Origin: Nocardioides guangzhouensis
GTDB taxonomy: Bacteria; Actinomycetota; Actinomycetes; Propionibacteriales; Nocardioidaceae
Reading direction: 5' to 3'
DNA: 64,000 nt
NCBI RefSeq assembly: GCF_004519545.1
Contig: NZ_SDKM01000001.1
Span: 62,001 to 126,000 of the forward strand
Positions 1 through 7,411 of the stretch are shown piece by piece. The notes below the pieces were generated by a model. The model worked only from the letters and a program-made list of their open reading frames with translations, was not told where the DNA came from and did not search any database. Within the stretch, counting starts at the first letter, position 1. Each line of letters starts with the position of its first letter. The position numbers were made by a program, and so were the translations under genes.

Positions 1-410
1 ATCAGCATCGCGCCGTGCAGGGTCGCCCAGTCCAGGCGGAGCGTGAGCGGCAGCATCCAGGTGGTGGTGTCGCTGAACCCGATCACCCAGGTCGGGTCGG
101 CCTGCGCGAGCGCGTCCCAGTCGAGGACGTCGAGCAGGTCGATCGCGGTCTCGCCGCCCCACGGCGGGAACACGGCGCGGACCTCGGGATCGGTGAGCAT
201 CGACATCAGCTCGGTCGCGCGCTCCTCCTTCGAGGCGCTGACGTGCGACGCGCCGTCGAGGACGCGTCCGGTGACCACGTCGAAGCCCTGGGCGCGCAGC
301 GCGTCGAGGCACGCCTCGAACCGCGGCAGCAGGTGCGTCTCCACGCCACTGGACGGGGCCGTGACGCCGATGCGGTCGCCGGGACGGAGGGCGGACGGGT
401 ACCGAGGCAT
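1..410 (-). CDS. S66-family LD-carboxypeptidase-like peptidase (3' part outside window)
   Basis: The reading frame opens at the ATG ending at 410 and runs off the left edge, so only the N-terminal half of the protein is present. The start MPRYPSALRPGDRIGVTAPS is the usual N-terminus of S66 (LdcA/MccF-like) serine peptidases. The segment PPWGGE followed by VIGFSDTT carries the nucleophile serine region of the family. S66 enzymes cleave the L,D bond of muropeptide tetrapeptides in the cytoplasm or remove microcin C-type peptidyl adducts; which applies cannot be told without the C-terminal Glu/His half. A GGAGG Shine-Dalgarno lies about 8 bases upstream. The gene follows the VOC gene by 54 bases on the same strand and may be co-transcribed with it and kynU. 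Confidence 0.85.
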   Translation of the reverse strand, partial: MPRYPSALRPGDRIGVTAPSSGVETHLLPRFEACLDALRAQGFDVVTGRVLDGASHVSASKEERATELMSMLTDPEVRAVFPPWGGETAIDLLDVLDWDALAQADPTWVIGFSDTTTWMLPLTLRLDWATLHGAML

Positions 411-464
411 GCCGTCATCCTCCCGAGCCGCGAGCGCGGCGGGCAAACCCGTTTCGCCCGGATC

Positions 465-881
465 TCAGGGCAGCACGAGACGCCCGACCGGCCCGGGGTT
501 CCACGCGATCTCCCAGCGGTAGCCGTCGGGGTCACCGAAGTAGCCGGTGTAGCCGCCCCAGTCGCGCTCCTCCGCCTCCCGCACCGGGTGCGCCCCGGCG
601 GCCCGGGCGGCCTCCAGCACCGCGTCGACCTCCTCCCGGGTGGCCACGTTGTGCGCGAGGGAGATGGGAGCCAGCCCCGGGCCGCGGCGGATCGGGCCGA
701 TCTCGCCCTCGAACGCCGGCTCGACCCAGAGCGAGAGCAGCAGCCGGTCCCCGACCTTGATCATGAGGACCTCGCCCGGGACGTCCATCTCGGGTTGCCA
801 GCCGAGGCCGTCGACGTAGAACCGCCGGGTGGCGTCGAGGTCGGCGACCGCCAGGGTGATGAACGAGACGCGCGGGTCCAC
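465..881 (-). CDS. VOC-family (glyoxalase/bleomycin resistance/dioxygenase fold) protein
   Basis: This 138-residue protein has the single-module VOC pattern. It starts VSFITLAVADLDATRRFYVDGLGW, the typical beta-alpha-beta entry, and ends with YFGDPDGYRWEIAWN, the usual FxDPDGxxxE metal-ligand segment. Members bind a divalent metal or act as binding or isomerising proteins; the substrate cannot be read from the sequence. The start lies 1 base after the kynU stop, so the two genes are almost certainly one transcript. A role near tryptophan/kynurenine breakdown is suggested only by that neighbour. Confidence 0.88.
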   Translation of the reverse strand: MDPRVSFITLAVADLDATRRFYVDGLGWQPEMDVPGEVLMIKVGDRLLLSLWVEPAFEGEIGPIRRGPGLAPISLAHNVATREEVDAVLEAARAAGAHPVREAEERDWGGYTGYFGDPDGYRWEIAWNPGPVGRLVLP

Positions 882-882
882 C

Positions 883-2124
883 TCAGGCGCCGACCTTCAC
901 GAGGGTGTCGCGGACGGCCTCCAGCCCGCGGCGTACCTCCTCGAACGAGGTGGACAGCGGCGAGAGGCCGACCCGGAGCCCGTCGGGGTCGCGGTAGTCC
1001 GGGATCACGTCCTGGTCCCACAGCGCAGCGGTCACCGCACGCATCGCCGGATGGTGCAAGGTGATGTGGCCGCCGCGCTGGAACGGGTCCCGGGGCGAGC
1101 CGAGGGTGACGCCGAGCTCCTGCAGCCAGGCATCGAAGAGCTCGACGGCGTACGTCGTGAGGGCACGCGCCTTGTCACGGACCGCCGCCATCCCGGCCTC
1201 CTCGACCAGCGCGAGCATGTCCCGCATCGCCAGCATCCCCACCACGGCGGGGGTGCCGCTGACGTAGCGGCGCATGCCCGGGGCTGGTCGGTAGCCGGGT
1301 CCCATGGCGAACGGGTCGGCGTGCCCCATCCAGCCCTGGATCGGTTGGGTGAGCCGGTCCTGGTGGCGCGCGGCGACGTAGCAGTACGCCGGGGAGCCGG
1401 GACCGCCGTTGAGGTACTTGTAGGTGCAGCCCACGGCGAGGTCGGCGCCCCACGCGTCGAGCGCCACGTCGACGGCGCCGGCGGAGTGGCAGAGGTCCCA
1501 CAGCACCAGGCCGCCCGCGTCGTGCACGATCTCGGTGATCGTGGCGGCATCGGCGACGTGGCTGGAGCGGTAGGCGACCTGGCTGAGCACGGCCAGCCCG
1601 GTGGCCGGGCCGACCGCCGCCCGGACCAGGTCGGGAGTCACGCCGCCGGCGAGCTCGACGTCGACCCAGCGCACGGTCAGCCCGCGCTCGGCCGCGACCC
1701 CCTCGACGACGTAGCGGTCGGTCGGGAAGTTGTCGCGGTCGATCACGATCTCAGTGCGGCCCGGGTCCGCCGCCAGCTGCGCGTCGACACCGGCCCGGAT
1801 CAGCTTGTAGAGCAGCACCGTGGTGGAGTCGCCGATCACGGTCTGCCCGGGCGCGGCCCCCAGCAGCACCCGGGCCAGGTCGTCGCCGAGGGTCAGCGGC
1901 AGGTCGAACCAGCCCTCGTCCCAGCCACGGATGAGGCGTCCGCCCCACTCGTCGCGGACGAACGCGTCGAGCCGGTCGAGGGTGGCCCGCAGCGGGCGGC
2001 CGAGCGAGTTGCCGTCGAAGTAGACCAGCGACGTCTCGGACCCGACGAAGCGATCGCGCAGACCGGCGAGCGGGTCGGCGGCGTCGCGCCCCGCGGCGTA
2101 CTCGGGGGTGGTCGGGTCGCTCAC
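883..2124 (-). CDS. kynU: kynureninase
   Basis: This is a PLP-dependent fold-type I enzyme of 413 residues that splits L-kynurenine (or 3-hydroxykynurenine) into anthranilate (or 3-hydroxyanthranilate) and alanine in tryptophan catabolism. Family marks include YFDGNSLG near residue 35, GDSTTVLLYKL near 98, LWDLCHSAGAV near 208, and CTYKYLNGGPG, in which Lys236 is the expected Schiff-base lysine. The frame stays open a further 60 codons upstream. I chose the GTG at 2124 because a GAGAGG Shine-Dalgarno precedes it by about 7 bases and the protein then has the family length. It heads an apparent kynU-VOC-peptidase operon. No kynA or kynB gene is visible in the window. Confidence 0.93.
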   Translation of the reverse strand: MSDPTTPEYAAGRDAADPLAGLRDRFVGSETSLVYFDGNSLGRPLRATLDRLDAFVRDEWGGRLIRGWDEGWFDLPLTLGDDLARVLLGAAPGQTVIGDSTTVLLYKLIRAGVDAQLAADPGRTEIVIDRDNFPTDRYVVEGVAAERGLTVRWVDVELAGGVTPDLVRAAVGPATGLAVLSQVAYRSSHVADAATITEIVHDAGGLVLWDLCHSAGAVDVALDAWGADLAVGCTYKYLNGGPGSPAYCYVAARHQDRLTQPIQGWMGHADPFAMGPGYRPAPGMRRYVSGTPAVVGMLAMRDMLALVEEAGMAAVRDKARALTTYAVELFDAWLQELGVTLGSPRDPFQRGGHITLHHPAMRAVTAALWDQDVIPDYRDPDGLRVGLSPLSTSFEEVRRGLEAVRDTLVKVGA

Positions 2125-2306
2125 CTGTGGTCCTCTCGGCATGGTGTCGGCGCCCACTCTGTCAGACGGTGCGACACGCCCGGGCGATGGATTCCCGCGG
2201 AAATGGCGTGTGTCCCTTTCCGGAGTGGGCACGGGGTCCGGGTGCCCGCGCCATCTCGGGCTCGGGCCCTGGCTCCGGCCAGGCAGACCAAGGGAGGGAA
2301 ACACCC

Positions 2307-2948
2307 ATGGTGAACTTCAGGAACAAAGCGGTGGGAGGGCCTGTCGCCCTGCTGGTCGCGCTGGTCGTGACCGCCGCCGTCGCGCTCGTCTCAGGGGGCG
2401 CGGCGACCGGCAGCTCCGGAGCGGCCGCACCCGCGGCCGCCGCGGGACGCACGGTGGCGCACACCCCGCAGGGTGAGCTCACCTCGCGGATCGTCGGCGA
2501 GACCGGGAACGGTCGGCGCGTGACCGGCAGCTTCGTGCCGATCGGGTTCTCGCACCGCGACGGCAAGGTGTTCGTCCGCGGGCTCCTGCAGGGCGTCGTC
2601 CACAACAACGACGGCACCACGCGGACGTTCGGGGTCATGCGCACGATGCGCGTGAAGACGATCAACGGTGAGCCGGCGCGGACCGGTGTCGCCGCGCGCT
2701 CGCTGGCCGCGGCCCCGTGCGACGTGCTGAACCTCGTGCTCGGCCCGCTGGACCTCGACCTGCTCGGGCTCCAGGTGCACCTCGACCGGGTGGTGCTCGA
2801 CATCGTCGCCCAGTCGGGGACCGGCAACCTGCTGGGCAACCTGCTCTGTGCAGTGACCGGCCTGCTCGACGGTGGGCTCGACGGGCTGCTCGGTCGACTG
2901 ACCAACCTGCTCAACCAGATCCTGGGACGGCTCGGCCTCGGCCTCTGA
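2307..2948 (+). CDS. secreted actinobacterial protein of unknown function
   Basis: The 213-residue product begins with a Sec-type signal: MVNFRNK, a hydrophobic stretch (residues 10-32), then an Ala-rich segment ending in AAAAG. The mature part has a polar domain with VTGSFVPIGF and GVMRTMRVKTING. A C-terminal leucine-rich region follows (DVLNLVLGPLDLDLLGLQV, then NLLGNLLCAV and LLDGGLDGLLGRL), with two cysteines about 59 residues apart that could form a disulfide. Similar LGPLDLDLLGL segments occur in uncharacterised secreted proteins of actinomycetes; I know no assigned function. The start is supported by an AGGGAGGG Shine-Dalgarno. It is divergent from kynU and convergent with ilvD. Confidence 0.8.
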   Translation: MVNFRNKAVGGPVALLVALVVTAAVALVSGGAATGSSGAAAPAAAAGRTVAHTPQGELTSRIVGETGNGRRVTGSFVPIGFSHRDGKVFVRGLLQGVVHNNDGTTRTFGVMRTMRVKTINGEPARTGVAARSLAAAPCDVLNLVLGPLDLDLLGLQVHLDRVVLDIVAQSGTGNLLGNLLCAVTGLLDGGLDGLLGRLTNLLNQILGRLGLGL

Positions 2949-2958
2949 CCCACCCTCG

Positions 2959-3075
2959 GTGACCCGGCACATCCTGTGCCGGGTCACTGCGTCCGTCGGG
3001 CGGTGAGTCGGCACATCCTGTGCCGGGTCACCGTCGCGGTCGCGTGCTGAGTCGGCACATCTTGTGCCGGGTCAG
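2959..3075. repeat. three palindromes with an exact 44-bp period
   Basis: Copies lie at 2959-2987, 3003-3031 and 3047-3075. Each is 29 bp, with TGTGCCGGGTCA as the right arm and a 3-base centre, separated by unrelated 15-bp spacers. Copy 1 is a perfect 13-bp stem. Copies 2 and 3 have the same two mismatches in the left arm. The outermost pair changes from G-C to C-G in copy 3, which keeps pairing. The last copy covers the ilvD stop codon. The place between convergent genes suits a bidirectional terminator, but three evenly spaced copies are more than termination needs. Confidence 0.85.
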
Positions 3076-4754
3076 CCGGTGACGGCGCCGTGCGCGGCGG
3101 ACTGCACGAGGCGGGCGTACTTGCCGAGCACGCCGGAGGTGTACTTCGGCGGGTTCGGCGTCCAGCCGTCCTTGCGGGCGGCCAGCTCGTCGTCGTCGAT
3201 GGTGACCGCGAGGGTCCGGTTGGCCACGTCGAGCGTGATCGGGTCGCCGTCACGGACGAACGCGATCGGCCCGCCGTCCACCGCCTCGGGCGCGATGTGT
3301 CCCACGCAGAGCCCGGTCGTGCCTCCGGAGAAGCGGCCGTCGGTGATCAGCAGGACGTCCTTGCCGAGCCCGGCGCCCTTGATCGCGCCGGTGATGGCGA
3401 GCATCTCCCGCATGCCGGGGCCACCCTTCGGGCCCTCGTAGCGGATCACCACGACGTCGCCGGCGAGGATCCGGCCCTGCTCCAGGGCGTCCATCGCGGC
3501 CCGCTCGCCGTCGAACACCCGGGCCGTGCCGGTGAACACCGACTCGTCGAAGCCGGCCGACTTCACGACGGCACCCTCGGGAGCCAGTGAGCCCTTGAGG
3601 ATGGTCAGGCCACCAGTCGCGTGGATCGGCCGGTCGAGGGGGCGGAGCACCTCGCCGTCGAGGCTGGCCGGGGCGAGCGCCTCGAGGTTCTCGCGCATCG
3701 TCCTCCCCGTCACGGTGAGGGTGTCGCCGTGCATGAGGCCCGCGTCGAGCAGGGCCTTCATCACGACCGGGATGCCGCCGATCTTGTCGACGTCGTTCAT
3801 GACGAACCGGCCGAACGGCTTGAGGTCGCCGAGGTGCGGCACCGTGTCGCCGATGGCGTTGAAGTCGTCGATGGTCAGCGGCACCTCGGCCTCGCGAGCG
3901 ATCGCGAGCAGGTGCAGCACCGCGTTGGTGGACCCGCCCAGGGCCATCACGACGGCGATCGCGTTCTCGAACGCCTCGCGGGTCAGCACCTGCCGGGCGG
4001 TGATGCCCTGGCGCAGCATCTCGACCACGGCCTGCCCGGACCGGTGGGCGAACCCGTCGCGGCGGCGGTCCACCGCGGGCGGCGCGGCCGAGCCGGGCAG
4101 GCTCATGCCGAGCGCCTCGGCGACGGCGGCCATGGTGTTCGCGGTGTACATGCCGCCACAGGCGCCCTCGCCCGGACAGATCGCGCGCTCGATCTCGTCG
4201 ACGCGGTCCCGCGAGATCTTGCCGGCCAGGCAGGCGCCGACGGCCTCGAACGCGTCGATGATCGTGACGTCGTTGCCGTCCACCTGGCCGGGCATGATCG
4301 AGCCGGCGTACAGGAAGACCGAGGCCAGGTCGAGGCGGGCGGCGGCCATCAGCATGCCCGGCAGCGACTTGTCGCAGCCGGCCAGCAGCACCGAGCCGTC
4401 GAGGCGCTCGGCCATCATCACCGTCTCCACCGAGTCCGCGATCACCTCGCGCGAGACCAGCGAGAAGTGCATGCCCTCGTGGCCCATGGAGATGCCGTCG
4501 GAGACCGAGATGGTGCCGAACTCCAGCGGGTAGCCCCCGGCCGCGTGCACGCCGTTCTTCACCGCTTGCGCCAGTCGCTGCAGCGAGAGGTTGCACGGGG
4601 TGATCTCGTTCCAGCTCGACGCGACGCCGATCTGGGGCTTCTCCCAGTCGTCGTCCCCCATGCCCACCGCCCGGAGCATGCCCCGGGCTGCGGTCTTCTC
4701 GAGACCGTCGGTGACGTCGCGGGAACGGGGCTTGATGTCGGGCGTCGGGGTCAT
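3072..4754 (-). CDS. ilvD: dihydroxy-acid dehydratase
   Basis: This enzyme dehydrates 2,3-dihydroxyisovalerate and 2,3-dihydroxy-3-methylvalerate to the 2-keto acids, the third step of valine/isoleucine synthesis. Its 560 residues match the family's usual length. The three conserved cysteines that hold the iron-sulfur cluster are visible: Cys54 in ITPCN, Cys127 in GCDKSLPG and Cys199 in [26 protein letters not shown] and the C-terminal [14 protein letters not shown] are also typical. There is no Shine-Dalgarno before the ATG. A TAGTCT hexamer sits 6 bases upstream instead, which predicts a leaderless transcript. The stop codon lies inside the third palindrome of the 2959-3075 array. Confidence 0.97.
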   Translation of the reverse strand: MTPTPDIKPRSRDVTDGLEKTAARGMLRAVGMGDDDWEKPQIGVASSWNEITPCNLSLQRLAQAVKNGVHAAGGYPLEFGTISVSDGISMGHEGMHFSLVSREVIADSVETVMMAERLDGSVLLAGCDKSLPGMLMAAARLDLASVFLYAGSIMPGQVDGNDVTIIDAFEAVGACLAGKISRDRVDEIERAICPGEGACGGMYTANTMAAVAEALGMSLPGSAAPPAVDRRRDGFAHRSGQAVVEMLRQGITARQVLTREAFENAIAVVMALGGSTNAVLHLLAIAREAEVPLTIDDFNAIGDTVPHLGDLKPFGRFVMNDVDKIGGIPVVMKALLDAGLMHGDTLTVTGRTMRENLEALAPASLDGEVLRPLDRPIHATGGLTILKGSLAPEGAVVKSAGFDESVFTGTARVFDGERAAMDALEQGRILAGDVVVIRYEGPKGGPGMREMLAITGAIKGAGLGKDVLLITDGRFSGGTTGLCVGHIAPEAVDGGPIAFVRDGDPITLDVANRTLAVTIDDDELAARKDGWTPNPPKYTSGVLGKYARLVQSAAHGAVTG

Positions 4755-4760
4755 GGCCCG

Positions 4761-4766
4761 AGACTA
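4761..4766 (-). promoter_or_regulatory. -10 element for leaderless ilvD
   Basis: TAGTCT on the minus strand fits the actinobacterial -10 pattern TANNNT and ends 6 bases before the ilvD ATG, where no Shine-Dalgarno is present. No good -35 is visible. Transcription would begin at or next to the A of the start codon. Confidence 0.5.
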
Positions 4767-4788
4767 GTTTCTCCGACCCCGCCGCGCC

Positions 4789-4840
4789 CGGGTCGTCCGC
4801 ATGACGAGGGCGCATGGACCCTCGTGGGGCGGACGACCCG
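4789..4840 (-). terminator. nested stem-loop after the phoD-like gene
   Basis: A perfect 12-bp inverted repeat, CGGGTCGTCCGC at 4789-4800 against its complement at 4829-4840, encloses a second stem, ACGAGGG paired with CCCTCGT. It starts 1 base after the stop of the phosphatase reading frame. There is no U tract, as is common for actinobacterial terminators. It would also insulate the ilvD promoter from read-through. Confidence 0.65.
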
Positions 4841-4841
4841 A

Positions 4842-6475
4842 TCAGCTCTCGGCCTTGATGGTGTCGGCGATGATCTGCTCGTCGCTCGGCGGCGCGCTGC
4901 GGGTCCGGCGCGGGTTCGCGGCCACCTCCTGGAGGCCCGGCACCTCGTCCTCGACGACGTACGTCGCGCGGGTGAAGGCGGCGGCGTCGGGCGTGGTGAC
5001 GACGGGGACGCACCGGTAGTCGGTGGTCATCGCCGCCGGCGTGACGGTGGTGAGCAGGTAGCCGCGCAGGTTGGTCCAGAACCGCAGGTCCGGGTTCCAG
5101 GCCGCCCACGGGTGCAGGCCGTCCGGCTTGTCGTAGCCGTTGCCGCCCGAGGTGATCGAGGAGGTGATGAACTCCGAACCCACCACCGGCGACTCGAGGT
5201 TGCCGGGCTCCAGGCGCAGGTCGGCACCCCAGTGCGCGTGTACGTCGCCGGTCAGGACGACCGGGTTGCGGACGCCCGCGTCGACCCAGCCCCGGGTGAT
5301 CCGCTGCCGCGAGGCCGGGTAGCCGTCCCACGCGTCCATCGAGACCGTGGTCGCCGCACCGGGGTCGTTGTCGCGGCGGCCGAAGAACACCTGCTGCCCG
5401 AGCACGTCCCAGCGCGCCTCCGAGCGGCGGAACCCGTCGAGCAGCCACTCCTCCTGCGCACTCCCGGGCAGCGAGCGGGCGGGGTCGGCAGCGTCGACGC
5501 AGTCCTTGTAACCGTCGCCGCACGCCTGGTCGGAGCGGTACTGCCGGGTGTCGAGCATGTGGAACGTCGCCAGCCCGCCCCAGGCCACGCGCCGGTAGAG
5601 GGCGAGGTCGGGGCCACGGGGCACCGACGTACGCCGCAGCGGCATGTTCTCGTAGTACGCCCGGTACGCCGCGGCGCGCCGGGCGAGGAACCCGGGCTGC
5701 TCGGTGACCCGCTCCGGGACGTCACCGGCGTAGTTGTTGTCGACCTCGTGGTCGTCCCACACGGCGAGCCACGGCGCGACCGCGTGCGCCTCCTGGAGGT
5801 CGCGGTCGGACTTGTACTGCCCGTGCCGCTGCCGGTAGCCGGCCAGGGTCGTGGTCTCCGGGCCGATGTGCTGCCGGCCGGTGCCGTTGCCGCCACCCTC
5901 GTACTGGTAGTCGCCGAGGTGCAGCACCAGGTCCGGCCGGTCCTCGGCCAGGCGGCGGTACGCCGTGAAGTAGCCGGCCGGGAAGTTCGAGCAGGACACC
6001 ACGCCCATCGTCAGCGCGGCCACGTCGGCGCCGTGCGCCGGCGTGGTGAGCGCCCGCCCGGCCCGGGACAGGTGCTGGCCGGTGCGGAACCGGTAGAAGT
6101 ACTCCCGCCCCGGCCGCAGCCCGCCGACCTCGACGTGGACGGAGTGGGCGGCCGACGGGTCGGCGGTGAAGGCGCCGGCCCGCACCACGTCGGCGAAGCG
6201 CTCGTTGGTCGCGACCTGCCAGCTCACCTGGTAGGAGGTCGCGGGCATCCCGCCGAGCCCGTCGGCGGCGACCGGGTCGAGGGCCAGGCGGGTCCAGATC
6301 ACGAAACCGTCCGGGAGGGGTCGCCGCTGGCGACGCCGAGCCGGAAGGGGTTGGAGGGCAGGGGCTGTGCGGCCGCGGAGGGGCGGACGTCGCGGAGCAC
6401 GGCAGCGGTGGGCAGGAGGGCGGCGGCGCTGGTGAGCGCGCCGGCCCGCAGGACGGTTCTCCGAGATGGGTGCAT
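4842..6475 (-). pseudogene. PhoD-type alkaline phosphatase/phosphodiesterase with a one-base frameshift
   Basis: The body matches the PhoD family, exported metallophosphatases that hydrolyse phosphomono- or diesters: HLGDYQYE, WDDHEVDNNYAGD and GDVHAHW carry the metal ligands, and an N-terminal fibronectin-like region precedes them. The frame holding these motifs has no proper N-terminus. A different frame, from the ATG ending at 6475 (GGTGGGG Shine-Dalgarno), encodes a twin-arginine signal peptide (HPSRRTVLRAGALTSAAALL) followed by NPFRLGVASGDP, the normal PhoD N-terminus. The two frames would join as GDP-LPDGFVIWTRLA if the four-base G run at 6317-6320 had five bases. With that base restored, the gene is 545 codons long. 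It is either a real recent frameshift, a phase-variable homopolymer, or an assembly error; every downstream motif is intact. Confidence 0.88.
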
Positions 6476-6606
6476 GCCCGAAACCCCACCGGGACCCGGT
6501 GACGCCCGGCGTACGACGGGGTGAACGGGTCCGGGCCAGTCGCGGTCCGCCGCGTCGCATCGACCAATCGAGGCGCGACACCGCCCGGGTCGGTCGTCCG
6601 CCCCGG

Positions 6607-6831
6607 TCAGTTCCGGCCGGCGACGCTGGTGCTGGCCAGGACCGCGATGCCGACGGCCAGCCCGACGCCGCCCCACATCAGCACCCACAGGAGCGCGGTC
6701 CCCAGCCGCCACCCCGGCAGGAGCGCCCAGGTCAGGCCGCCCCCGACCAGCCCGAGTGCGCAGCACCACATCAGAGGACGCCGGAGCAGCCGCCCCCGCA
6801 CCCCCGTCCCGACCCGCTCCCTCTTGTGCAC
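6607..6831 (-). CDS. small two-helix membrane protein
   Basis: This 74-residue frame starts at a GTG at 6831 with a basic N-terminus (HKRERVGTGVRGRLLRR) followed by two hydrophobic segments: residues about 21-40 (MWCCALGLVGGGLTWALL) and 45-67 (ALLWVLMWGGVGLAVGIAVL). This is the look of a small integral membrane protein with a cytoplasmic basic head. No family is recognised. It stands alone between the divergent phosphatase gene and lipoprotein gene, with GGGTGA about 12 bases before the start. The gene call rests on composition and membrane character only. Confidence 0.5.
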   Translation of the reverse strand: MHKRERVGTGVRGRLLRRPLMWCCALGLVGGGLTWALLPGWRLGTALLWVLMWGGVGLAVGIAVLASTSVAGRN

Positions 6832-7030
6832 AGCACATGGTCACCCACGGAGAGCGGCGCTGACAGCGGCCCGTCGTGGGGATCGCGGCATGGCCCGTTT
6901 GGGCCCTCGGAGTGCGGCGTCGGCCGCGCCACAACCGGACCACAACCGCGCCCGGGTCGTCCCGCAACCGCCGCGATGTGTGCTCCTGGCATCGCCGGGA
7001 CCCGCCCGGCACCGAACCGAGGAGCACCTC

Positions 7031-7411
7031 ATGTCACGCACCACCAGCACCCTCAGCCTGGCCGCCGCCGCCACCACCCTCGCCACCCTGGTGACGGCGT
7101 GCGGCACCGGGACGGCCGACTCCGAGCCGGTCACCCGCTCGGAGAGCGTCGCAGACGCGGCCAAGCGCTACGCCGGCGACCCGTGGGAGCAGCGCTTCCT
7201 GCACATCTACTTCAGCGACCGCGCCATGTCGGACGTGTGGCAACGGCACCCGGAGCTGCTCCAGCAGCAGTCCGACCCGACGGTCCGGGGGCGCCCCCTT
7301 GCTCGTCCCGAGGTCGGGCTCCACGCCACCAACCCCTACCGTCAGGACCCGCGCACCTCCGCAGAGGCGTGGACCCGTCGCCTGGAGGCAGTCCAGGGCA
7401 GCGGGGACTAG
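7031..7411 (+). CDS. small lipoprotein of unknown function
   Basis: The 126-residue product has a lipoprotein signal: MSRTTSTLSLAAAATTLATLVTAC, with lipobox VTAC and Cys24 as the lipidation site. The mature domain is short and polar, with AAKRYAGDPWEQRFLHIYFSD and RHPELLQQQSDP; no family is recognised. A GAGGAGC Shine-Dalgarno supports the ATG. Its stop codon and that of the convergent 1474-residue regulator gene share one CTAG tetranucleotide (7408-7411), so there is no room for a terminator between them. Confidence 0.75.
   Translation: MSRTTSTLSLAAAATTLATLVTACGTGTADSEPVTRSESVADAAKRYAGDPWEQRFLHIYFSDRAMSDVWQRHPELLQQQSDPTVRGRPLARPEVGLHATNPYRQDPRTSAEAWTRRLEAVQGSGD

Noticed and set aside
4842-6581. 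Taking the 579-residue frame as an intact PhoD gene starting at 6581
   Set aside because: Its first 90 residues are Arg/Pro-rich nonsense without a signal peptide. The true Tat signal is in another frame, which shows the frameshift.
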